From the NCBI GenBank assembly GCA_002862325.1, contig PKCT01000214.1:1-15359 (forward strand): a DNA stretch of 15,359 nt. Reading direction: 5' to 3'. Below the pieces are notes generated by a model. The model saw only the letters and a list, made by a program, of their open reading frames with translations. It ran no database searches and was not told the origin of the DNA. Of this stretch, positions 7,387-13,341 are shown one piece after another. Source of the stretch: Phycisphaerae bacterium (GTDB taxonomy: Bacteria; Planctomycetota; Phycisphaerae; Phycisphaerales; SM1A02). Within the stretch, counting starts at the first letter, position 1. The number at the start of each line of letters is the position of its first letter. The position numbers and the translations under genes were made by a program.

Positions 7387-8021
7387 AGCACCAAGGCGAA
7401 TTGATCCTGATGGGTACGGGGGGGCACGGCGCGGTAGTCGCCGATTCGGCCGTCTCGGCGGGGTTCGTCCTCGTCGGGGTCCTCGACGAGGTTCGACCGA
7501 AGGTCACCGAGGCGCCCCCTTTCGGCGGCGTTCCCTGGCTCGGCGATCCGGAGGAACCCCAGGCATCGTTCTTCGAACTGCTCGATCGCGGTTCCCGCGT
7601 GCACGCCGCGGTCGGGAACAGTCGCCTCCGTCGCCGTTGGCTCGAGCCCCGCCTCGACGCCGCGGCCTCGATCGTCCACCCCAGTGCGATCGTGAGCCCC
7701 TCCGCGGAGATCGGCCTGGGATGCTTCATCGGTCCACGTGCGGTTGTGAACGCGAGGGCGAAGGTGGGAGTCGGTGCCATCGTCAACAGTGGCGCGATCG
7801 TCGAGCACGACGTCCACGTCGGAAGCTTCGCCCACCTGGCCCCCGCTTCGGTCCTCCTGGGCGAGACGCGGGTCGAGGACAATGTGCTCGTCGGCGGCAA
7901 TGCGGTGGTGCTCCCCGGTCGCCGGATCGGCGCAAACGCGACCGTCGGCGCCGGCGGGGTGGTGGTGCACGACGTGGCGAGTGATGACGTCGTCCGCGGA
8001 ATCCCCGCTCGAGATGGTTGA
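7383..8021 (+). CDS. PglD/NeuD-type sugar O/N-acyltransferase (left-handed beta-helix)
   Basis: The 212-residue protein starts with a Rossmann-like domain carrying the GTGGHGAVVAD motif (11-21), which matches the sugar-nucleotide-binding N-terminus of PglD/NeuD. From about residue 95 there are hexapeptide repeats of the left-handed beta-helix (IVSPSAEIG, AVVNARAKVG, IVNSGAIVEHDVHVG, VVLPGRRIG, TVGAGGVV), ending VVRGIPAR. His142 in the IVEHDVHVGSFAHLAP segment fits the catalytic base position in PglD. Family members acetylate UDP-sugar amines or sialic-acid precursors using acetyl-CoA; substrate cannot be told from sequence. The start is the ATG overlapping the preceding stop (ATGA). A longer frame from 7065 exists but overlaps the upstream gene and was rejected. 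No sugar-biosynthesis genes lie nearby. Confidence 0.9.
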   Translation: MKHQGELILMGTGGHGAVVADSAVSAGFVLVGVLDEVRPKVTEAPPFGGVPWLGDPEEPQASFFELLDRGSRVHAAVGNSRLRRRWLEPRLDAAASIVHPSAIVSPSAEIGLGCFIGPRAVVNARAKVGVGAIVNSGAIVEHDVHVGSFAHLAPASVLLGETRVEDNVLVGGNAVVLPGRRIGANATVGAGGVVVHDVASDDVVRGIPARDG

Positions 8022-8028
8022 GCGGAAG

Positions 8029-8038
8029 CCTGATCAGG
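8029..8038. repeat. Perfect 10-bp palindrome next to the tandem repeat
   Basis: CCTGATCAGG lies between two convergent stops and immediately precedes the 12-bp tandem repeat. It is too short to be assigned a role on its own. Confidence 0.4.
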
Positions 8039-8040
8039 AC

Positions 8041-8076
8041 CCTTTTCAGAACCCTTTTCAGAACCCTTTTCAGAAC
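8041..8076. repeat. Three perfect copies of a 12-bp tandem repeat between convergent genes
   Basis: The unit is ccttttcagaac, three identical copies head to tail, followed by aaggga. The last copy contains the stop codon of the minus-strand gene (8070-8072). Each unit can pair weakly with the flanking AAGGG (CCCTT and AAGGG around an 8-nt loop), so a transcription-end structure is possible but not convincing. Confidence 0.85.
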
Positions 8077-8834
8077 AAGGGAACGCCCCAGGTGAGAACA
8101 CGGGCGAAGAGGCCGAGCGCGACGTAGGCGATCCCCCAACTGACCATGACCAGGGTGAGCGACGGCCCACGCAGGCGCAGGAGGAGGAAAACGCCGGCGA
8201 TGAGCACCAGAAGTCCGAGTCCCAGATGCACCCAGATCTGGAGGAGCCCCCCACCAAGGGGAATCAAGCGAACCAGGGCGGCCAACGAGACCGCCAGACC
8301 GATTCGAGCCAGTCCCGTGGATCGATCCCCGACCGGACGAGCCTCGAAGAACGCGGCGGCCTGGAACGCCGGCAGGGCGCATCCCACCATGAAGATCGTC
8401 GTCAGGATCAACCGCGCCATCACGAGGAATCGAGCCGAGATTTCCGGCGCATCGAGCACCGGCTTCCCCGCGGCGTCGAGGAAACGACCATCTCGCTGTG
8501 GAAAGAATGTGGCCCAGCCGGCCAGAACGGCGATGCAGACGACCGCGAGCAGCACCCCCGCCGCGATCGCCCACGGCCGCCAGGAGCCGGGAGGAAGGAG
8601 CGGGACCGATTCCGGTGCCGTCTCGGATTCCGCCGTCGTCGCGGGTTCCGCGGCTCCACCGACGGAGCCCGACCGAACCGCGTCGGACGCTTCGGTGGCC
8701 GCCTTCGGCTCGGCTTCGTGCGCCGGCTCGGGTTCCAGCTCGGGCGTTGGTTCAAGACCGTACCCCTCGGTCGACGCATCGAGTGCGTCGGGATCCGGTT
8801 CGGCTCCGGAGGGATGATCGTCCTTGGCGTCCAT
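8070..8834 (-). CDS. Hypothetical membrane protein, acidic disordered N-terminus plus five TM helices
   Basis: I do not recognise the family of this 254-residue protein. Residues 1-80 are rich in Glu, Pro, Ala, Ser and Thr with repeated E-P-x-P/E-P-E patterns and look disordered and acidic. Five hydrophobic segments follow at about 88-110, 135-163, 174-192, 197-221 and 225-249, with a short polar loop containing FPQRDGRFLD after the first. The C-terminus ends WGVPLF. The start at 8834 is supported by a CGGAG ribosome binding site 8 nt upstream and a -10-like GATACT. The gene is divergent from the first DUF481 gene (42 bp apart) and convergent with the acyltransferase gene. Its length, clean frame and transmembrane pattern support a real gene; function is unknown. 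Confidence 0.75.
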   Translation of the reverse strand: MDAKDDHPSGAEPDPDALDASTEGYGLEPTPELEPEPAHEAEPKAATEASDAVRSGSVGGAAEPATTAESETAPESVPLLPPGSWRPWAIAAGVLLAVVCIAVLAGWATFFPQRDGRFLDAAGKPVLDAPEISARFLVMARLILTTIFMVGCALPAFQAAAFFEARPVGDRSTGLARIGLAVSLAALVRLIPLGGGLLQIWVHLGLGLLVLIAGVFLLLRLRGPSLTLVMVSWGIAYVALGLFARVLTWGVPLF

Positions 8835-8856
8835 GGTGCGTTCTCCGTCGCGAAAG

Positions 8857-8868
8857 AGTATCTACCAT
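8857..8868. promoter_or_regulatory. Back-to-back -10-like elements of a divergent promoter pair
   Basis: GATACT (minus strand, 8857-8862) serves the gene starting at 8834, with a predicted leader of about 16 nt holding CGGAG. TACCAT (plus strand, 8863-8868) lies 7 nt before the ATG at 8876, which has no Shine-Dalgarno site. The two hexamers abut, so the two genes probably compete for or share RNA polymerase binding. Confidence 0.45.
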
Positions 8869-8875
8869 TCACGAT

Positions 8876-9712
8876 ATGCGCCGTTTCAAAGGAACCTCGG
8901 TATTCCTCATCTCGTTCGCCGGCAGTCTGGCTGGATCGGCCGCAGCCACCGCCGAAGCGGGCTCCCACGGCATCGTCCTGCCTTCACCGGCGGAACTGAT
9001 CCTGGGAGAGGCCGCGGTACGACAGGTCGATCGCTCGGGCGACGACGACATGCCGCACTCGCCATGGCGCATCACGCTCGGCCTGGGTGCCGCCTACAGC
9101 AAGACGACGGACCAATCGGCCAGCATGAACTTCAACGCGGCGTTCACCCGCGAGGACGAGATGAGCAAGTGGGACACCACCCTCAAGTACATCTACAACA
9201 ACGACTCGGGCAGCATTGACGACAACTTCGGTCTGGTCCAGACGACCTATCTCCGACGTTTCAGGCCTGAATCGGCCTGGGGGTGGTTCGGCCAGGGGAG
9301 CTACCAGTACAACGCGACCGAGTCGTACCGGACGAGAACCAAGGGATTCGCCGGTGCGTTCTACCTCTTCTCGCAGACGGAGGCGCTGAAGCTCGCCGGC
9401 AAGGCCGGCATCGGTCTCACCAAGGATCGCAACGGCAACACCGACGTCATACCGAGAACCCTGACGGGATGGACGCTCGACTGGCGGATCAACACGCTGG
9501 TGACCATGACCTCGACGGGGTCGATCGAAAACGACATCGGTGCGCTCGAGGACTACTTCCTGGTCGGAGAGGTCCGATTCAACATCACGATCAGCGAGGT
9601 CAAGAACCTCGCCCTCTACCTGACGATCCGCGACGAATACGACTCGAATCCCGAGCCCGGGGACAGTTGGAACCAGATCTGGATCACCACCGGACTGAAC
9701 TTCACGTTCTGA
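8876..9712 (+). CDS. DUF481-type outer-membrane beta-barrel protein, copy 1
   Basis: The 278-residue protein begins with a signal peptide (positive MRRFKG, hydrophobic core to about residue 20, probable cleavage near ATAEA). A short motif LPSPAELILG (35-44) comes next, then about 215 residues of alternating beta-strand sequence ending DSWNQIWITTGLNFTF. The pattern AYSKTT, MNFNA, KWDTTLKYIYNND, DNFGLVQ matches DUF481 (YdiY-like) barrels, and the C-terminal Phe fits a BAM-recognised last strand. DUF481 proteins are outer-membrane proteins of unknown transport or structural role. I chose the ATG at 8876 because it gives a proper signal peptide and has a -10-like element 7 nt upstream; a longer frame from 8498 is antisense to the neighbouring gene. 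It is a tandem paralog of the next gene. Confidence 0.88.
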   Translation: MRRFKGTSVFLISFAGSLAGSAAATAEAGSHGIVLPSPAELILGEAAVRQVDRSGDDDMPHSPWRITLGLGAAYSKTTDQSASMNFNAAFTREDEMSKWDTTLKYIYNNDSGSIDDNFGLVQTTYLRRFRPESAWGWFGQGSYQYNATESYRTRTKGFAGAFYLFSQTEALKLAGKAGIGLTKDRNGNTDVIPRTLTGWTLDWRINTLVTMTSTGSIENDIGALEDYFLVGEVRFNITISEVKNLALYLTIRDEYDSNPEPGDSWNQIWITTGLNFTF

Positions 9713-9831
9713 CGGAGGACTGCTTCGGATCGAGCGACGGGCGCGATCGCACCGGCCCCCTCGGTACGCACCACGCCGTGAGAAGCGAGACCCAGACGGC
9801 TCGAGAATCCCGGATTGGGGAACCTGCCTCC

Positions 9832-9859
9832 TTGGATTTCCGTGGAGACCCGGTATCCT
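9832..9859 (+). promoter_or_regulatory. Promoter of the second DUF481 gene
   Basis: TTGGAT (9832-9837) is followed after 16 bp by TATCCT (9854-9859). A start near 9866 would give a leader of about 76 nt ending in AAAGGA (9929-9934), 7 nt before the ATG. The 229-bp gap 9713-9941 holds no supported gene, and no terminator was recognised for the first DUF481 gene. Confidence 0.5.
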
Positions 9860-9941
9860 TTCTCGCCCCGGCCGCCGTCGGTCGAGCCCTTCCAGACGTC
9901 GCAAGGACGCGGCAACCTGCCCCCAGCCAAAGGAACCGCGC

Positions 9942-10745
9942 ATGAGCTTCAGCCCACTTCTCGCATCCGCGATGATCGGCCTGTCCGCGACGACCAACAC
10001 GTCGACCACCCCACTCCCCTCTCCCCAGGAACTCATCCTTGGAGCCGCATTCCAAGACGACGCGGCGGCCGAGCCGGCGGAGGAGAAGAGCCCCTGGAGC
10101 GGGAGCCTGGGCGGTGGCCTCGCGTACTCGAAGACGACGACCACCACCGTCGCCATCAACTTCAACGCGAGCGCAGACCGGGTCGACGCGATGTCTCGCT
10201 GGATCAACGCCGCGAAGCTCGTCTACAACGAGAACGACGGCGTCGTCCAGGACAACTTCCTGATCGTCCAGAGCGAGTTCGACCGTCTCTTCCGTGAAGG
10301 TGGACGATTGAACTGGTTCGTGCAGTCGAGCTGGCAGCACAACGAGACCGAGACCTACACCGATCGCTTCAAGGGCTTCGGCGGTCTCGGTTACTTCCTG
10401 TATCGGCAGGACGACATCACCTGGAACGTCAAGGGTGGTGCCGGTGCGACCTGGGATCGCCGCGGCACCATGGCGGGCTGGGCGGCTCGATCGCTCGTCG
10501 GCTCGAACTGCTCCTGGACCATCGCCGACGGCATGACCTTCACCGGGTCCGCGTCGATCGAGAACGAGTTCGAGAACTTCGAGAACTATCTGGCGGTGCT
10601 CGAGCTCCGCGTCGACGTCGCGCTGAAGATGATGGACAACCTCAGCGTGTTCGTATCCCTTCGCGACGAGTACGACAGCGCGCCCGGCGAGGGCGACAGC
10701 TGGAACCAGCTTTGGCTGACCCTCGGTGTGTCCTACGGATTCTGA
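9942..10745 (+). CDS. DUF481-type outer-membrane beta-barrel protein, copy 2
   Basis: The 267-residue protein has a weak signal peptide (1-20, few charged residues), the motif LPSPQELILG (25-34), an acidic Ala/Glu-rich linker (about 36-50), and a barrel ending DSWNQLWLTLGVSYGF. It aligns by eye with copy 1 over most of its length: SPW at the barrel start, LAYSKTT, INFNAS, MSRWINAAKLVYNEND, DNFLIVQSEF, RDEYDS and DSWNQ. It therefore arose by tandem duplication and divergence. The start at 9942 is fixed by AAAGGA 7 nt upstream. Unlike copy 1, it has its own promoter and a 5' leader, so the two may be separately regulated. A hairpin terminator follows directly at 10776. Confidence 0.88.
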   Translation: MSFSPLLASAMIGLSATTNTSTTPLPSPQELILGAAFQDDAAAEPAEEKSPWSGSLGGGLAYSKTTTTTVAINFNASADRVDAMSRWINAAKLVYNENDGVVQDNFLIVQSEFDRLFREGGRLNWFVQSSWQHNETETYTDRFKGFGGLGYFLYRQDDITWNVKGGAGATWDRRGTMAGWAARSLVGSNCSWTIADGMTFTGSASIENEFENFENYLAVLELRVDVALKMMDNLSVFVSLRDEYDSAPGEGDSWNQLWLTLGVSYGF

Positions 10746-10775
10746 TTCCCGACCACGCCAACGGCCTCATGAACG

Positions 10776-10810
10776 ACCCGGCACCGATTCAATCGGCGTC
10801 GGGTTCTTCT
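10776..10810 (+). terminator. Intrinsic terminator of the second DUF481 gene, overlapping the 3' end of the YggS gene
   Basis: A stem with two perfect 5-bp blocks (ACCCG/CGGGT and CCGAT/ATCGG) separated by a three-position segment with one G-T pair, one C-G pair and one mismatch, closes on a 3-nt loop TCA (10789-10791). It is followed by a T-rich run TCTTCT from 10805. It begins 30 nt after the DUF481 stop. The loop triplet is exactly the stop codon of the opposite-strand gene, so the terminator lies across the 3' end of the convergent coding sequence. Confidence 0.6.
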
Positions 10811-11622
10811 TCGGCGTCTTCGACCACCGGTGGACCGACCAGTGAGGATCCGACCCGCACGACGTTCGCACCGCACTCGATGGCGATCTCGAGATCCTGG
10901 CTCATGCCCATCGAGAGGATGTTGACCCGCTCTCGCTCTCGCACGTGGTGCTTGAGGTCCTCGTAGACCTCGCGACCCCGTTCGAAGGTGTTGCGAATGA
11001 GATCCTGGTCCTCGGTGAGCGGCGCCATGGCCATCAATCCACGCACCCGGACGTTGAGCATCGAGTCGATCTGGTCGACGAGGTGTCGGACCGCCGGTGC
11101 CGCGATGCCGCCCTTCTGGGCCTCCCCGAGATTGACCTCGATGAGGATCTCTACGACTCGATCGCGCTTGGCCGCCTGCGTCTGGATCTCCTCGGCGAGG
11201 CGGAGACTGTCGACCGAATGGATCAGACGCGCCGACTCGACGATCTTGCGAACTTTGTTCCGCTGAAGCTGGCCGATCATGTGCCACCGCGGCTCGGGAA
11301 CGTCGATCGGGGGCGCCGATTCGCCGTGAGTCGTGAGGCGGTCGCGGAACTCCTGGACCTGGGCGGCTCGATTGACGAGCTGCTGCGCCCGGTTCTCGCC
11401 GAAGTCCTGATGGCCGAGCGCCAGCAGTTGACGCACCACGTCGATCGAGGCGTTCTTCGTGACCGCGACGAGCACCACGTCGTCCGGATTGTGCCCGGAT
11501 CGCCCGGCCGCCTCCACGATCCGCGTCTTGACGAGCTCGTAGCGCTTGCGAAGATCGGGGTCGACGAACGTCGGGTCCTTCACGGCGTCGGCGTCTGAAT
11601 CGTTGGCGGTTTTCGTCGGCAT
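10789..11622 (-). CDS. yggS: YggS/PROSC-type pyridoxal-phosphate homeostasis protein
   Basis: The 277-residue cytoplasmic protein binds PLP and helps control free PLP and amino-acid pools; no enzyme activity is established for the family. The PLP-binding Lys is in LVAVTKN (Lys56). The rest of the fold follows: DFGENRAQQL, WHMIGQLQRNKVRKI, IHSVDS, EVNLGEAQKGG, GLMAMAPL and the phosphate-binding end LSMGMSQDLEIAIECGANVV. It is longer than the usual 220-235 residues, with about 20 extra at the N-terminus, an insert with THGESAPPIDVPEP, and an acidic tail. I chose the ATG at 11622 over 11688 because TACCCT lies 6 nt upstream and the earlier part is not conserved-looking. In many bacteria yggS sits near proC or cell-division genes; here it is divergent from gpmI. 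Confidence 0.92.
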   Translation of the reverse strand: MPTKTANDSDADAVKDPTFVDPDLRKRYELVKTRIVEAAGRSGHNPDDVVLVAVTKNASIDVVRQLLALGHQDFGENRAQQLVNRAAQVQEFRDRLTTHGESAPPIDVPEPRWHMIGQLQRNKVRKIVESARLIHSVDSLRLAEEIQTQAAKRDRVVEILIEVNLGEAQKGGIAAPAVRHLVDQIDSMLNVRVRGLMAMAPLTEDQDLIRNTFERGREVYEDLKHHVRERERVNILSMGMSQDLEIAIECGANVVRVGSSLVGPPVVEDAEEEPDAD

Positions 11623-11628
11623 GGGAAG

Positions 11629-11658
11629 AGGGTAGCCCTCAGGACCTCCATCTCGCAA
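11629..11658 (-). promoter_or_regulatory. Promoter of yggS, probably leaderless
   Basis: On the minus strand TTGCGA (11653-11658), an 18-bp spacer and TACCCT (11629-11634), ending 6 nt before the ATG. Confidence 0.5.
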
Positions 11659-11691
11659 GCGGCCGCCCTCATGTGGCCGGGTTTTCACAGG

Positions 11692-11697
11692 TACCCT
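11692..11697 (+). promoter_or_regulatory. -10-like element of gpmI, probably leaderless
   Basis: TACCCT lies 6 nt before the ATG at 11704, identical in sequence and spacing to the divergent yggS element. There is no convincing -35 and no ribosome binding site. Confidence 0.5.
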
Positions 11698-11703
11698 CTC
11701 GGA

Positions 11704-13338
11704 ATGATCGATTCGTCACCCCGAGACCGGGGCCCCGTCGTTCTGCTCGTGCGAGATGGATGGGGCCGAAATCCGAATTCCGAACACGCCGCCTTCGATG
11801 CGGTTGGTCTCGCCGAGACTCCGATCGCCGACGAGCTCGAATCGGCCTGGCCGTCCACCTTGATCCGGACGAGCGGCGAGGACGTCGGACTGCCCATGGG
11901 AAGCCGGGGACCGGTCATGGGGAATTCGGAGGTCGGTCATCAGAATCTCGGCGCCGGCCGTGTCGTCGATCAGGAGCTGATGAGGATCACCAACTCGGTG
12001 CGCTCGGGTGAATTCTTCGAGCGTGCCGCGCTCCTCGACGCCTTCGCCCATGCCGAAGAGACGGGCGGCCGGGTCCACGTGCTCGGACTGATGAGCGACG
12101 GCCAGGTCCACAGCGACCTCGAGCATCTCGAAGCGATCCTGGATGCGGCGCGTCGTCGCGGACTCGCCGGAGACGCGGTGGTGATCCACGCGATCACCGA
12201 CGGCCGAGACACCCCGCCCACCGGAGGGCGCGACTACCTCGCTCGGGTGAAGTCGGCGATCGAGAAGGCGGGCGTCGGACGAATCGTCTCGGTGATGGGT
12301 CGCTTCTGGGCCATGGATCGCGACCATCGTTGGGAACGCGTCGCCCGGGCCTACGATTGTCTCACCGGACCGGTCGATGCCATCGCGACCGATGCGGATG
12401 GCGCCCTGGCCTCGTACTACGAATCGCCCACCGAACCCTCGCGGAACGGAGACGAGTTCGTCGAACCCGTCGCGATCGGCGTGGACGCGGCGGACGTCGC
12501 CGCCACTCGAGTGCGCGACGGTGACAGCATCATCTTCTTCAACTTCCGCGGCGACCGACCCCGCGAGATCACCAAGGCCTTCGTGTTGGATGACGACGCG
12601 TGGTCGGCGATCGAACGCGGTGGATTCGAACGACGATCGCGCCCGAAGGACATTCGCTTCACGGGCATGACCGCGTACGAGGCCGGACTTCCGATCGAGG
12701 TCATCTTCCAGAAGCCGCCGCGGATGCCCGACATCCTCGGCGAAGCGATCGCCGACGCCGGACTCACGCAGTTCCGGTGCGCAGAGACCGAGAAATTCCC
12801 CCACGTGACCTTCTTCTTCAACGACTACCGGGAGGATCCCTTCCCCGGCGAGACCAGGGAGATCGTCCCCAGTCCCACCGATGTGGCGACCTACGATCTC
12901 AAGCCGGAGATGAGCGCGGCGGGGGTGTGCGACGCGGTGCTCGAGCGACTCCAAGCCGACGAGTGTCCCGACCTCCTGGTGGTCAACTTCGCCAACGGAG
13001 ACATGGTGGGTCACACCGGGTCGCTTCCCGCCGCGATCGCCGCCTGCGAGATGGTCGATCGATGCGTGGGACGAATCGTCGAGGCTACTCTCGCCCGGGG
13101 CGGATCGCTGATCGTCACCGCAGACCATGGCAACGCCGAACAGATGTGGGACCCCGAAGGAGACTGTCCGCACACCGCCCACACCAACTACGCCGTTCCC
13201 CTCCACCTCGTCTCCGAGCGGCATCGAGACGTCCGGCTCCGGGACGATGGTCGGTTGGCGGATGTCGCGCCGACGCTGCTCGCGCTGCTGGGCATCGCGG
13301 CGCCGGAGGCGATGACCGGACGCGATCTCATCGAATGA
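11704..13338 (+). CDS. gpmI: 2,3-bisphosphoglycerate-independent phosphoglycerate mutase
   Basis: The 544-residue, metal-dependent cytoplasmic enzyme interconverts 3- and 2-phosphoglycerate in glycolysis and gluconeogenesis without the 2,3-BPG cofactor. Alkaline-phosphatase-superfamily motifs are intact: first metal Asp in VRDGWG (Asp18), nucleophile Ser75 in MGNSEVGHQNLGAGR, ITDGRDTPP, NFRGDRPREI, NGDMVGHTG, TADHGNAEQMWDP and the closing HTAHTNYAVP. Length is near the 510-550 typical of the family. I chose the start at 11704 rather than the ATG at 11671 because TACCCT lies 6 nt upstream and the residues between are not conserved-looking. The stop is 3 bp from the stop of the convergent oxidase gene, so their transcripts probably overlap. 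Confidence 0.97.
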   Translation: MIDSSPRDRGPVVLLVRDGWGRNPNSEHAAFDAVGLAETPIADELESAWPSTLIRTSGEDVGLPMGSRGPVMGNSEVGHQNLGAGRVVDQELMRITNSVRSGEFFERAALLDAFAHAEETGGRVHVLGLMSDGQVHSDLEHLEAILDAARRRGLAGDAVVIHAITDGRDTPPTGGRDYLARVKSAIEKAGVGRIVSVMGRFWAMDRDHRWERVARAYDCLTGPVDAIATDADGALASYYESPTEPSRNGDEFVEPVAIGVDAADVAATRVRDGDSIIFFNFRGDRPREITKAFVLDDDAWSAIERGGFERRSRPKDIRFTGMTAYEAGLPIEVIFQKPPRMPDILGEAIADAGLTQFRCAETEKFPHVTFFFNDYREDPFPGETREIVPSPTDVATYDLKPEMSAAGVCDAVLERLQADECPDLLVVNFANGDMVGHTGSLPAAIAACEMVDRCVGRIVEATLARGGSLIVTADHGNAEQMWDPEGDCPHTAHTNYAVPLHLVSERHRDVRLRDDGRLADVAPTLLALLGIAAPEAMTGRDLIE

Positions 13339-13341
13339 GGA

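Noticed and set aside
9866..9941. SAM-I-like or cyclic-di-GMP-like riboswitch upstream of the second DUF481 gene
   Set aside because: Only short motif resemblances (GGCAACC, CGCAAGGACG); the conserved core and helices of either class could not be assembled, and the downstream gene does not fit.
11716..13224. Minus-strand open frame of 502 codons opposite gpmI
   Set aside because: Antisense to a gene with all catalytic motifs intact; no domain seen in the antisense translation.
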